In this document: positions 14,188 through 21,750 of the stretch, one piece after another | How the letters are laid out: every line of letters starts with the position of its first letter | Position numbering within the stretch: position 1 is the stretch's first letter | DNA from: Actinomycetes bacterium | GTDB lineage: Bacteria; Actinomycetota; Acidimicrobiia; Acidimicrobiales; Palsa-688 | Assembly (NCBI GenBank): GCA_021788115.1 | Contig: JAJYLA010000024.1 | Span: 1-33,880, forward strand | Length of the DNA: 33,880 nucleotides | Reading direction: 5' to 3' | Made by a program: the position numbers and the translations under genes | Notes under the pieces: model-generated | Database searches by the model: none | Seen by the model: only the letters and a program-made list of their open reading frames with translations | What the model was told of the DNA's origin: nothing

Positions 14188-14196
14188 GCGCCCCCC

Positions 14197-14251
14197 ACTT
14201 CCGCCCCACTTCCGCCCCACTTCCGCCCCACTTCCGCCCCACTTCCGGCCC
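14197..14251. repeat. five 11-bp tandem repeats upstream of mraZ
   Basis: The unit ACTTCCGCCCC starts at 14197, 14208, 14219, 14230 and 14241; the last copy changes to ACTTCCGGCCC. Read on the minus strand each unit is GGGGCGGAAGT, so GGAAGTGGGGC recurs once per helical turn. This resembles the phased TGGGN or AAAGTG(T/G) boxes known to bind MraZ. The array starts about 270 bp upstream of mraZ and about 160 bp upstream of its -35. Confidence 0.85.
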
Positions 14252-14277
14252 GCTCCCGCCCCTTACTCGGCGTCCGG

Positions 14278-14301
14278 CCGCCGCGCGTCCCGGCGCGGCG
14301 G
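14278..14301. terminator. perfect 9-bp GC hairpin downstream of the 84-residue gene
   Basis: CCGCCGCGC (14278-14286) and GCGCGGCGG (14293-14301) pair perfectly around a 6-nt loop. No T-run follows, so termination is only a possibility. It separates the 11-bp repeat array from the mraZ promoter. Confidence 0.35.
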
Positions 14302-14360
14302 GTTCGCGCCAGGCGTGGGGCGAAAACCCGGAGAAAACAAGCCACGGTGGCGCTGAGACG

Positions 14361-14389
14361 TTGACGGGTGGAGGAGAAGGGTGTAGCGT
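14361..14389 (+). promoter_or_regulatory. mraZ (dcw operon) promoter
   Basis: TTGACG (14361-14366), a 17-bp spacer and TAGCGT (14384-14389) make the best sigma-70-like promoter in the window, with a start near 14396 and a leader of about 70 nt. GTGG boxes at 14347, 14368, 14388 and 14398 lie on the same face at 21, 20 and 10 bp steps, overlapping the spacer, the -10 and the start site. Confidence 0.65.
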
Positions 14390-14464
14390 GGATGGCGGTG
14401 GCACGAAGGGGAGGGCACTCGGCGTGTGAGGGCCCTGAGACGCAGAGGACGGAGTGAGTGAGAG

Positions 14465-15028
14465 GTGGTCGTCCGGTTCGTAGGGAGGTACGAACACTCC
14501 CTGGACGCGAAGGGCAGGATCATCCTTCCCGCGCGCTACCGGCCGGACTTCGGCAACTCCGCCTACGTCTCGAAGCACAACGAGCGCTGCCTGGCGATCT
14601 GGACTCCCCAGGCCTTCGAGCGCAAGCTCGACGAGATGGAGGCCATTCTCGACCGCAGCCCGCAGGACCGTCAGGTGGTGCGGGCCTGGGCGTCGGGGTC
14701 CACGGAGGTGGAGATCGACCGTCAGGGGCGTCTGGCGATTCCCGCCTACCTGCGGGAGTACGCCCACCTGGAGAGTGCGGTGCTGATCCACGGGGTCGTC
14801 ACGCACGTCGAGGTCTGGAGCCCCGCGGAGTGGGAGGTCCGGGGCGCTCCGGGCGACCTCCAGCTGGCCGGTTCTTCGCTGGCGCAGATGGGCGCTCCGC
14901 CCGGCCACGACCCCGCCGGCTCCCCGGCGGGGGAGGCGCTCCACGCAGCGACGCAGCCGGGTGGTTCGCCCGGAGGGGTGCCCCTGTCCCCACCACCGGC
15001 GCACCCTTCCGGGGCTCCCGAAGGATGA
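14465..15028 (+). CDS. mraZ: transcriptional regulator MraZ with C-terminal extension
   Basis: MraZ is an AbrB-like, ring-forming DNA-binding protein that represses its own dcw operon. FVGRYEHSLDAKGRIILPARYR and the second copy STEVEIDRQGRLAIPAYLREYA show the two DxxxR half-domains. At 187 residues it is longer than the usual 140-150. The extra 45 residues after about position 140 are a Pro/Gly/Ser-rich tail ending PPPAHPSGAPEG. The GTG at 14465 is chosen because the family N-terminus (FxGxYEH) follows directly and GGAG (14451-14454) lies about 10 nt upstream. Phased GTGG boxes over its promoter suggest autoregulation. A 257-nt structured gap separates it from rsmH. Confidence 0.95.
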   Translation: MVVRFVGRYEHSLDAKGRIILPARYRPDFGNSAYVSKHNERCLAIWTPQAFERKLDEMEAILDRSPQDRQVVRAWASGSTEVEIDRQGRLAIPAYLREYAHLESAVLIHGVVTHVEVWSPAEWEVRGAPGDLQLAGSSLAQMGAPPGHDPAGSPAGEALHAATQPGGSPGGVPLSPPPAHPSGAPEG

Positions 15029-15105
15029 CCCCTCACGCATCCGACCCGTCTTCCGTCTCTCACCGTGGGTACGCGCACGCCGTCGCACCGCAAGGCCGGG
15101 GCATG

Positions 15106-15206
15106 CGCAGCCTTTCGACCGGCTGGGTGGAAGTCCCCTTCTCCGCCCGCTTCCACTTTGCACGATCGGGGAGAAATCCCGACGGCATGCCGGTCGAAAG
15201 GCTGCG
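15106..15206 (+). promoter_or_regulatory. structured leader RNA upstream of rsmH (mraW RNA motif candidate)
   Basis: Three perfect stems nest as a three-way junction. P1 is CGCAGCCTTTCGACCGGC (15106-15123) with its complement at 15189-15206. P2 is GTGGAAG (15127-15133) with CTTCCAC (15150-15156). P3 is TCGGG (15166-15170) with CCCGA (15178-15182). The P2 loop contains TTCTC (15139-15143), complementary to GAGAA (15171-15175) in the P3 loop, allowing a loop-loop contact. The position, between mraZ and rsmH of an actinobacterium, is that of the mraW RNA motif found by comparative genomics (Weinberg and colleagues); I could not align it to the published consensus. Confidence 0.65.
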
Positions 15207-15285
15207 GATGGTCCAGCGCTGGGCGGCGTTGACGATGTCCTCCCGGACGCCGGCCGGCGGCTCCGGCGGGGAGCGGCCCCTCGTG

Positions 15286-16263
15286 CACCGGACCTTCGCG
15301 CACCGGCCGGTGATGGTCGAGGAGGTCGTGGACCTTCTCGCTGCCACCCCGCCCGGGACGGTGCTCGACGCCACGGTCGGTGGCGGCGGCCACGCCCGGG
15401 CGCTGCTCGCCGCGGCCCCGCATCTCGGCGTCGTCGGTCTCGACCGGGACGCGGACGCCGTGGCGGCCGCTCGCGCCGCGCTCGAGGAGTACGGCCCCAG
15501 GGCTCGCGTGGAGCAGGCCCGTTTCGACGACCTCGCCGGCGTCCTGGCGGGTCTCGGCGTGGCGGCCCTGTCGGGCGCGCTCTTCGACCTCGGGGTCAGC
15601 TCCCCGCAGCTCGACCGGCCCGAGAGGGGTTTCAGCTACCGGGCGGAGGGTCCGCTCGACATGCGCATGGATCGCCGCCAGCCCGTCTCGGCGAGCGACG
15701 TGGTGAACGGGTGGGCCGAGGCCGACCTGGCGCGCCTCTTCGCCGAGCACGGCGAGCCCCGCTTCGCCCGCCGGGTGGCCCGTGCCGTCGTCGCCGGGCG
15801 TCCGCTGCGCACGACGTCCGAGTTCGCGGCCGTGGTGCGCGATGCCATCCCTGCGGCGGCCCGCCGCACGGGCGGGCACCCGGCGCGCCGCGTGTTCCAG
15901 GCGGTCCGCATCGCCGTCAACGAGGAGCTCGCGGTGCTGCCCACCGCTCTCGACGACGCCCTCGACCTGCTCTCGCCCGGCGGGCGGTGCGTCGTCCTGT
16001 CGTACCACTCGGGCGAGGACCGTATCGTCAAGGACCGGTTCCGCCACGCCGCCACCGGCGGTTGCACGTGCCCGCCCGGGCTGCCCTGCGTGTGTGGCGC
16101 GACCCCCACCGTCAGGCTCCTGACCCGTCGCGCCCGGCGGCCCTCTCCCGCAGAGGTGGCGGCGAACCGGCGCTCGGAGAGCGCCCGGCTCCGGTCCGTG
16201 GAGCGCCTGCCCGCCGAACCGCCGGACGCCTCCGGGTCGCCGGCGGCGCGGAGGCGGCCGTGA
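15286..16263 (+). CDS. rsmH: 16S rRNA (cytosine-1402-N4)-methyltransferase RsmH
   Basis: RsmH (MraW) methylates N4 of C1402 in 16S rRNA using S-adenosylmethionine. The 325-residue frame shows FAHRPVMVEEVVDLL at the start, the SAM-binding DATVGGGGHARALL (Gly33-Gly36), LFDLGVSSPQLDRPERGFSYR and GPLDMRMD, and VLSYHSGEDRIVKDRFR near the end, all hallmarks of the family. The start is uncertain: GTG 15286 has GGGGAG (15271-15276) nine bases upstream, while an in-frame ATG at 15235 without a clear ribosome binding site would add 17 residues. The frame is open far upstream, through the structured RNA region, but that is an effect of high GC. The stop overlaps the ftsL start (GTGA). Confidence 0.95.
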   Translation, partial: HRTFAHRPVMVEEVVDLLAATPPGTVLDATVGGGGHARALLAAAPHLGVVGLDRDADAVAAARAALEEYGPRARVEQARFDDLAGVLAGLGVAALSGALFDLGVSSPQLDRPERGFSYRAEGPLDMRMDRRQPVSASDVVNGWAEADLARLFAEHGEPRFARRVARAVVAGRPLRTTSEFAAVVRDAIPAAARRTGGHPARRVFQAVRIAVNEELAVLPTALDDALDLLSPGGRCVVLSYHSGEDRIVKDRFRHAATGGCTCPPGLPCVCGATPTVRLLTRRARRPSPAEVAANRRSESARLRSVERLPAEPPDASGSPAARRRP

Positions 16264-17042
16264 CGCCGCCGATCGTCGCCGAGGCCGAGAGGTCCCCCGG
16301 CCGCACGCACCGCGGCCACCCTGGGGCGCCCCGCGCTGTTCTCGTCTCCGCTGCCGCGACGCCGGCGCCGGGCATACGTGTCTCCGCACGGCCCTCCGAG
16401 GCGCGCGCGGCGGCCGCGGCCCTCCTCGTGGGCGGCGCCAAGGTTGGGGCCGGCGCCAAGGTTGGGGCCGGCGCCAAGGTGCGGGCCGGCGCACGGCCGG
16501 CGGCGGATGGTCGCGCCGGCACCGGCCGCCCTGCACCCGGTGGCGGCGAGCCCGGTGCCGACCCCCGCCATGGTGAGGACCCCCGGCGGCACCTCCGCCT
16601 CGTCGAGCGGGGGCGGCCGAGCCCCCGCGTCCGCCGCCAGCGGGCCAGGGCGGTCCTGCTCGGCGCGGCCGTGCTCCTCGTCCTCGTCGCCTTCGGGCTC
16701 GTCTACCTGCACGTCGTGCTCGCTCAGCGCCAGTTTGCCCTCGACAGGGCCACCACGGCGGTGCAGCGCGAGCAGGCGACGTACCAGCGGCTCCGGCTGC
16801 AAGCGGCGGAGCTCGGGTCCCCCGAGCACATCATCTCCACGGCCGAAGGGCAGCTCGGGATGGTGCAACCCGCCTCGGTGACGTACCTCAGGCCGGCGCG
16901 GGTGACCGAGGAGGACGCCAAGCCGATTGCGGCTGCCGGCTCGCCTGACAGGACGGCGAGCGCCGGCACCTCGCCCTCCGCCGCCCCGGCCGGCGACGCG
17001 GACTGGCCGCAGATCAAGTCGCAGCTGGCGGGAAGTCCATGA
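16260..17042 (+). CDS. ftsL: FtsL-like septum protein
   Basis: This 260-residue protein is a bitopic division protein placed as FtsL by position and topology. A long Ala/Pro/Gly/Arg-rich cytoplasmic tail (about residues 1-128) precedes one membrane helix (about 131-156, VLLGAAVLLVLVAFGLVYLHVVLA). An extracytoplasmic leucine-zipper-like stretch (about 157-190) and a Ser/Ala/Pro-rich end follow. SPEHIISTAEGQLGM is the short conserved FtsL/DivIC motif. FtsL links FtsQ-type scaffolds to FtsW/FtsI. The cytoplasmic tail contains three GAKVGA repeats at residues 59-76, encoded by an 18-bp DNA repeat. It overlaps rsmH by 4 nt (GTGA) and ftsI by 4 nt (ATGA). Confidence 0.85.
   Translation: MTPPIVAEAERSPGRTHRGHPGAPRAVLVSAAATPAPGIRVSARPSEARAAAAALLVGGAKVGAGAKVGAGAKVRAGARPAADGRAGTGRPAPGGGEPGADPRHGEDPRRHLRLVERGRPSPRVRRQRARAVLLGAAVLLVLVAFGLVYLHVVLAQRQFALDRATTAVQREQATYQRLRLQAAELGSPEHIISTAEGQLGMVQPASVTYLRPARVTEEDAKPIAAAGSPDRTASAGTSPSAAPAGDADWPQIKSQLAGSP
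16434..16487 (+). repeat. three 18-bp in-frame repeats within ftsL
   Basis: The unit GGCGCCAAGGTTGGGGCC occupies 16434-16451, 16452-16469 and, with two changes, 16470-16487. It encodes GAKVGA, GAKVGA and GAKVRA in the cytoplasmic tail of the FtsL-like protein. Confidence 0.9.
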
Positions 17043-19186
17043 GCGGTCGGCCCCCCGGCAGGGGCCGACCCCCCCGGGCGGACGCCGCCTCCGGCACGAC
17101 ACGGGCCCGAGGTTCTGACGCCCCGCGCCCGGCGCCCCACCGGCGACCCGCGCCGTCACGGCACCCGACGCTGACGCGCTACCGGCCGGCGCACGGCGCC
17201 CCCCGGCGTCTCGACGCGTCGGGCCGGAAGCGGGCGTTCGCCCTGCTGCTCGTGTCGGCGGTGGTCTTCGCCGGCATCGGGGTCAGGCTCGTGCTGATCC
17301 AGGGCATCGACTCGCAGCGCTACATCGCCGTGGGGTCCTCCGAGTGGCAACAGACGGTCACCCTCCCCGCCGAGCGCGGCGCCATCCTGGACCGCAACGG
17401 CCTGGAGCTGGCGATGTCGGTGCCGCAGAAGACCATCTACGCCGACCCCCACCAGGTGAGCGACCCCCGCGCCGAGGCGCTGGCGCTGGCCCCGGTGCTC
17501 GGCATCGACGCCGCCACCCTGCAGAACGACCTCTCCGCCGCCGGCGGCTTCGTCTACCTGGCACGCACGGTGAGCGACGCCACGGCGGCCAGGGTCGCGA
17601 AGCTCCACCTCGCCGGGATCTACAGCCTCGAGGAGCCGAAGCGGTTCTACCCGGCGGGGCAGCTGGCCTCGCCGCTGCTCGGCACGGTCGGCACCGACGG
17701 CACGGGGCTCGCCGGGCTGGAATACAAGTACAACGCCGCCCTCCAAGGCCATCCCGGCAAGCTCATCGAGCAGATCGACCCCCAGGGGCGGCAGCTGCCC
17801 GGCGGGCTCCGGGAGTACCGGGCTCCCGTAGCCGGCCAGGATCTCGTCCTCAGCATCGACGAGCCGCTGCAGTACGAGGCGGAGCAGGCGCTCGCCCAGG
17901 CCATCGTCGCGGCGGGCGCCAAGCGCGGCATCGCCCTGCTCATGGACACGAAGACGGGGGAGATACTCGCCGACGCCGAGCTGTCCATGCCCACGGCCGG
18001 CAACACCGAGCCGCCCGCGGTGCCGGTCAACATCCCCGCGCCCCCCGGCTCGAAGGCCAAGACGCAGCCCCAGCCCGTCGAGTCCTCCTCGGCGACCGCC
18101 TTCACCAACGTCTACGAGCCCGGGTCGGTGAACAAGCTCGTCACGATCTCCGCGGCCCTGCAGACGGGGGTCGTCGTGCCGTCGGACACCTTCACCATCC
18201 CGAACAGCTACCAGGTGGCCGGCACGACGTTCCACGACGCAGAGTCCCACGCGACCGAGCACTGGACGGTCACCGACATCCTGGCCAACTCCTCGAACAT
18301 CGGGACGATCCAGATCGCCAAACGGCTCGGCAAGGACAGCCTGCTCCGCTACATCCACGCCTTCGGGCTCGGCTCGATCACGGACATCGATTTCCCGGGA
18401 GAGTCCGCGGGGCTGCTGCCGACGTACTGGTCGGGCACCTCCATCGCGGACGTCCCCATCGGTCAGGGCATCGCCGTGACCGCCGTGCAGATGCTCGCCG
18501 CCTACAACACCATCGCCGACGGCGGCGTCTACGTACCGCCCAAGCTCGTCGACGCCACGATCGACGGTCAGGGAAAAGAGCACCCCGTCGCGTACCCCGC
18601 CCCCCACCGGGTCGTGTCGAGCACCGTGGCCGGCGAGATGACCACGATGCTCGACGAGGTGGTCAGGGTCGGCACCGGGACCGCGGCGAACCTCGACCCC
18701 TACACGGTGGCGGGCAAGACCGGCACCGGCCTCGTCCCTTCCCCGAACGGCGGATATGAGGCCGGGCACTATGTGGCCAGCTTCGCCGGCTTCGTCCCGG
18801 CGGAGAGCCCGCGTATCACCGGCATGGTCGTGGTCGACGACACCCCCGACTACGGCGCGCAGGCGTCGGCGCCTACCTTCGCCACCATCGCCCGCGACGC
18901 CCTGCACGAGCTCGACATCCCCCCGCTTCCGAAGCGGCCCCCCGCCGCCGGCGTTCCGCTCGCGACCCCGCAGTCGGCCACCGGCGCCGGAGAGATCGCG
19001 GGTGCGCCGCTTCCGGGCATGGCGGTCCCGCCGCGCGTGACGCCGGCCCGGCCGGCGACGACAGCGACGACGGCGGCCCCCCCGACGTCGACGTCCGTGC
19101 CCCGGTCCACCTCGGCGCCGGGGACGGCCTCGCCCTCGACGACCGCTGCCACGGTGCGGTCACGGTCGAGCCCAGGGACGGGGTAG
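17039..19186 (+). CDS. ftsI: septal transpeptidase FtsI (class B penicillin-binding protein)
   Basis: A 715-residue monofunctional DD-transpeptidase cross-linking septal peptidoglycan together with FtsW. A basic Pro-rich cytoplasmic tail of about 60 residues precedes one membrane helix (FALLLVSAVVFAGIGVRLVLI). The dimerisation domain starts with RGAILDRNGLELAMS. The transpeptidase domain carries Ser363 and Lys366 in EPGSVNKL, the SSN triad at 418-420 and Lys560 in AGKTGTG. About 85 residues after the catalytic domain are Pro/Ala/Thr/Ser-rich with no recognisable PASTA module. ATG 17039 overlaps the ftsL stop. murE follows after 4 nt. Confidence 0.96.
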   Translation: MSGRPPGRGRPPRADAASGTTRARGSDAPRPAPHRRPAPSRHPTLTRYRPAHGAPRRLDASGRKRAFALLLVSAVVFAGIGVRLVLIQGIDSQRYIAVGSSEWQQTVTLPAERGAILDRNGLELAMSVPQKTIYADPHQVSDPRAEALALAPVLGIDAATLQNDLSAAGGFVYLARTVSDATAARVAKLHLAGIYSLEEPKRFYPAGQLASPLLGTVGTDGTGLAGLEYKYNAALQGHPGKLIEQIDPQGRQLPGGLREYRAPVAGQDLVLSIDEPLQYEAEQALAQAIVAAGAKRGIALLMDTKTGEILADAELSMPTAGNTEPPAVPVNIPAPPGSKAKTQPQPVESSSATAFTNVYEPGSVNKLVTISAALQTGVVVPSDTFTIPNSYQVAGTTFHDAESHATEHWTVTDILANSSNIGTIQIAKRLGKDSLLRYIHAFGLGSITDIDFPGESAGLLPTYWSGTSIADVPIGQGIAVTAVQMLAAYNTIADGGVYVPPKLVDATIDGQGKEHPVAYPAPHRVVSSTVAGEMTTMLDEVVRVGTGTAANLDPYTVAGKTGTGLVPSPNGGYEAGHYVASFAGFVPAESPRITGMVVVDDTPDYGAQASAPTFATIARDALHELDIPPLPKRPPAAGVPLATPQSATGAGEIAGAPLPGMAVPPRVTPARPATTATTAAPPTSTSVPRSTSAPGTASPSTTAATVRSRSSPGTG

Positions 19187-19190
19187 CGCC

Positions 19191-20630
19191 GTGCAGCTCG
19201 AGGGGTTGGTCGCGGAGTCGGGCTTGGCGCAGCAGGGTCTTCTGTCCAGCACCAGCGGTGACATGAACGTCGAGGTCACCGCCATCGCCATGGATTCGCA
19301 CGCGGTGACGCCGGGCGCCCTGTTCGCGTGCGTGACCGGCGAGCACAGCGACGGTCACGAGTTCGCGCCGGAAGCCCTCGCCGCCGGCGCGGCCTCGTTG
19401 CTCTGTGAGCACCCGCTCGAGATCGACGCGCCTCAGGCCGTGGTGACGTCGGTGCGGCGCGCCCTCGGGCCCGTCGCCGACACGTTCTTCGGGCACCCCT
19501 CGCGCGCTCTCACCGTCGTCGGTGTCACCGGGACGAGCGGGAAGACGACGACGTGCGCCTTCCTGCGGGCGGTCCTGGAGGCGGGAGGTCTGCGGGCCAC
19601 TAGCATAGGGACGCTCACCCAGCAGCGGACGACGCCGGAGGCGCCGGCGCTGCAGGCGCTCCTGGCCGGATGGCGCGACAGCGGCGGGCAAGCCGTAGCG
19701 ATGGAAGTTTCCTCTCACGCCCTGGACCAGCACCGAGTCGACGCGACGCGCTTTGCCGCTGGCGTCTTCACGAACCTGAGCCCGGAGCACCTCGACTACC
19801 ACCACACGATGGAGGCCTACTTCGACGCGAAGGCGCTGCTGTTCGAAGCCGGCCGGGCGAGCCTCGCCGTGGTCAACGGCGCCGACCCGTGGGGGCAGAA
19901 GCTGATCGCCCGCCTCGAGGGCGGGGCGGTCCCCGTCGAGGTCTTCTCGGTCGAGGAGGTCGAGGATCTCGAGCTTCTGCCCGACGGCAGCCGCTTCCGC
20001 TGGCGGGGCACGGAGCTCAGCGTCCACCTTCCCGGGCGCTTCAACGTGGCGAACGCCCTGGCGGCGGCGACCTGCGCCGGCGCGCTGGGCATCGACCCCG
20101 CGGCGGTCGCCGAGGGGCTGTCGGAGGTGCAGGGGGTCCGGGGGCGCTTCGAGCGCGTCGACGCCGGCCAGCCCTTCACCGTCCTCGTCGACTACGCCCA
20201 CAAGCCCGATGCCCTGAACCAGGCGCTCGGCGCCGCCCGCGAGCTGACCCGAGGGCGGCTGCTCGTCGTCTTCGGGGCCGGCGGCGACCGGGACCGCGAC
20301 AAGCGCCCCCTCATGGGTGCGATCGCCGCGGCCCTCGCCGACCTCGCCATCGTCACCTCGGACAACCCCCGCTCCGAGGACCCCGGCAGAATCATCGAGG
20401 AGATCCTCGCCGGCGCCGAAGGGCGCCCGAACGTCGTGGTCGAACCGGACCGGGGGGCGGCCATCGCCGCGGCCCTCGCCAACGCCCAGCCCGGTGACGT
20501 GGTGGTGATCGCCGGCAAGGGTCACGAGACCGGCCAGGACATCGGCGGCCACGTCGTCCCCTTCGACGACGCCGAAGTCGCCCGCGACGCCCTGGTGCGC
20601 ATCCTCGCCTCCCGGCGGAGCGCCCCGTGA
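19191..20630 (+). CDS. murE: UDP-MurNAc-tripeptide synthetase MurE (meso-diaminopimelate adding)
   Basis: A 479-residue Mur ligase adding the third amino acid to UDP-MurNAc-L-Ala-D-Glu. The ATP loop is GVTGTSGKTTT (about 110-120). AMEVSSHALDQHRV and NLSPEHLDYHHTMEAYFDAK include the carbamylated-lysine region, and LVDYAHKPDAL follows in the C-terminal domain. DNPR at 391-394 is the signature of enzymes specific for meso-diaminopimelate rather than lysine, which predicts a direct-linked A1gamma-type wall. GTG 19191 lies behind a purine-rich AGGGACGGGG. The gene is followed directly by mraY (GTGA overlap); murF, which normally comes between, is absent. Confidence 0.96.
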   Translation: MQLEGLVAESGLAQQGLLSSTSGDMNVEVTAIAMDSHAVTPGALFACVTGEHSDGHEFAPEALAAGAASLLCEHPLEIDAPQAVVTSVRRALGPVADTFFGHPSRALTVVGVTGTSGKTTTCAFLRAVLEAGGLRATSIGTLTQQRTTPEAPALQALLAGWRDSGGQAVAMEVSSHALDQHRVDATRFAAGVFTNLSPEHLDYHHTMEAYFDAKALLFEAGRASLAVVNGADPWGQKLIARLEGGAVPVEVFSVEEVEDLELLPDGSRFRWRGTELSVHLPGRFNVANALAAATCAGALGIDPAAVAEGLSEVQGVRGRFERVDAGQPFTVLVDYAHKPDALNQALGAARELTRGRLLVVFGAGGDRDRDKRPLMGAIAAALADLAIVTSDNPRSEDPGRIIEEILAGAEGRPNVVVEPDRGAAIAAALANAQPGDVVVIAGKGHETGQDIGGHVVPFDDAEVARDALVRILASRRSAP

Positions 20631-21655
20631 CCGAACTTCTCATCGCCGGCGCCGTCTCCCTCTTCGTGTCGCTCCTCGGAACGCCGGTGTTGATCAACTG
20701 GCTCCGCATGCGCGGAATCGGCCAGCAGATCCGCGAAGACGGCCCGGAGCTGCACCTCACCAAGGCCGGCACGCCCACGATGGGCGGCGTGGCCATCATC
20801 GTGGGGAGCGTCGCCGGCTACCTCGCCGCCCACATGAGGGGCACGTTCACCACACGGGGCATCGTCGCGGTGCTCGCCGTCTGCGCCACCGCGGCCGTCG
20901 GTCTCGTGGACGACTGGATCAAGGTCCACCGCCAGCGCAGCCTCGGCCTCAACAAGCGGGCAAAAGCGGCCGGACAGCTCGTCGTGGCGGTGGCGTTCGC
21001 GGTGGCGTGCGTCACCTGGCTGGGCGTCGACACCCATCTGTCGTTCACCCGGTACAACTCGTTCGGCATCGACCTCGGCAAGGTCGGCTGGGTGATCCTC
21101 GCCGTCGTGGTGATCGTCGGTTTCTCCAACGCCGTGAACCTGACCGACGGCCTCGACGGCCTGGCCGCCGGTTCGTCGATCTTCTCGTTCGTGGCGTTCA
21201 CGGTGATCGGCTTCTACCAGTTCAAGCACCACGGGATCTACCTGAACCCCGCCTCGCTGGACGAGGCGACGTTCGCTTCGGCGCTGGTCGGGGCCTGCGC
21301 CGGGTTCCTGTGGTTCAACGCCGCGCCGGCGCGGATCTTCATGGGCGACACCGGCTCCCTCGGGATCGGCGCGGCCGTGGCGGTGATCGCCTTGCTCGAG
21401 AACGTCGATCTCCTGCTGCCCATCGTGGGCGGCCTGTTCGTCATCGAGACCCTGTCGGTCATCGTGCAGGTCGCCAGCTTCCGGCTCACCCGCCGGCGGG
21501 TGTTCCGGATGGCGCCCATCCACCACCACTTCGAACTGCTCGGCTGGCCCGAGACGACCGTCATCGTCCGGTTCTGGATCCTGGCCGGTCTGTGCACCTC
21601 GCTGGCGCTCGGCGCCTTCTACGCCGACTTCCTGTCGCGCGGGGGGACAGGGTGA
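20627..21655 (+). CDS. mraY: phospho-MurNAc-pentapeptide translocase MraY
   Basis: The 342-residue polytopic enzyme transfers phospho-MurNAc-pentapeptide to undecaprenyl phosphate, forming lipid I. Motifs are LTKAGTPTMGGVAII, the metal-binding VDDWIKV with Asp95-Asp96, NLTDGLDGLAAG, FMGDTGSLGIGA, and PIHHHFELLGWPE with the catalytic-face histidines. About ten membrane helices are visible. Length agrees with the family. GTG 20627 overlaps the murE stop by 4 nt. murD, the usual next gene, is missing; ftsW follows. Confidence 0.97.
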   Translation: MTELLIAGAVSLFVSLLGTPVLINWLRMRGIGQQIREDGPELHLTKAGTPTMGGVAIIVGSVAGYLAAHMRGTFTTRGIVAVLAVCATAAVGLVDDWIKVHRQRSLGLNKRAKAAGQLVVAVAFAVACVTWLGVDTHLSFTRYNSFGIDLGKVGWVILAVVVIVGFSNAVNLTDGLDGLAAGSSIFSFVAFTVIGFYQFKHHGIYLNPASLDEATFASALVGACAGFLWFNAAPARIFMGDTGSLGIGAAVAVIALLENVDLLLPIVGGLFVIETLSVIVQVASFRLTRRRVFRMAPIHHHFELLGWPETTVIVRFWILAGLCTSLALGAFYADFLSRGGTG

Positions 21656-21735
21656 CGCGTCAGCAGCAGCCGCGGCGTCGCCCGGACGGGCTGCCCCGCA
21701 CCGCGACGGGATCGCGGCCCGACCCGCACGACACG

Positions 21736-21741
21736 AGGAGG
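21736..21741 (+). promoter_or_regulatory. Shine-Dalgarno deciding the ftsW start
   Basis: AGGAGG at 21736-21741 is nine bases before GTG 21751, a better start signal than that of the GTG at 21652, which overlaps the mraY stop but has none. Confidence 0.5.
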
Positions 21742-21750
21742 CGAGCAGAC

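Noticed and set aside
14197-14251. 11-bp repeats considered as a CRISPR array
   Set aside because: There are no spacers, units are contiguous, and no cas genes lie nearby.
14458-15285. Extension of rsmH upstream in the open frame through mraZ and the RNA element
   Set aside because: It overlaps mraZ and the structured region; the RsmH family starts near FxHxPVMxEEV, just after GTG 15286.
21656-21750. Possible remnant of murD between mraY and ftsW
   Set aside because: The 95 bases encode no Mur ligase motif in any frame; they only hold the ftsW ribosome binding site and possibly an N-terminal extension.
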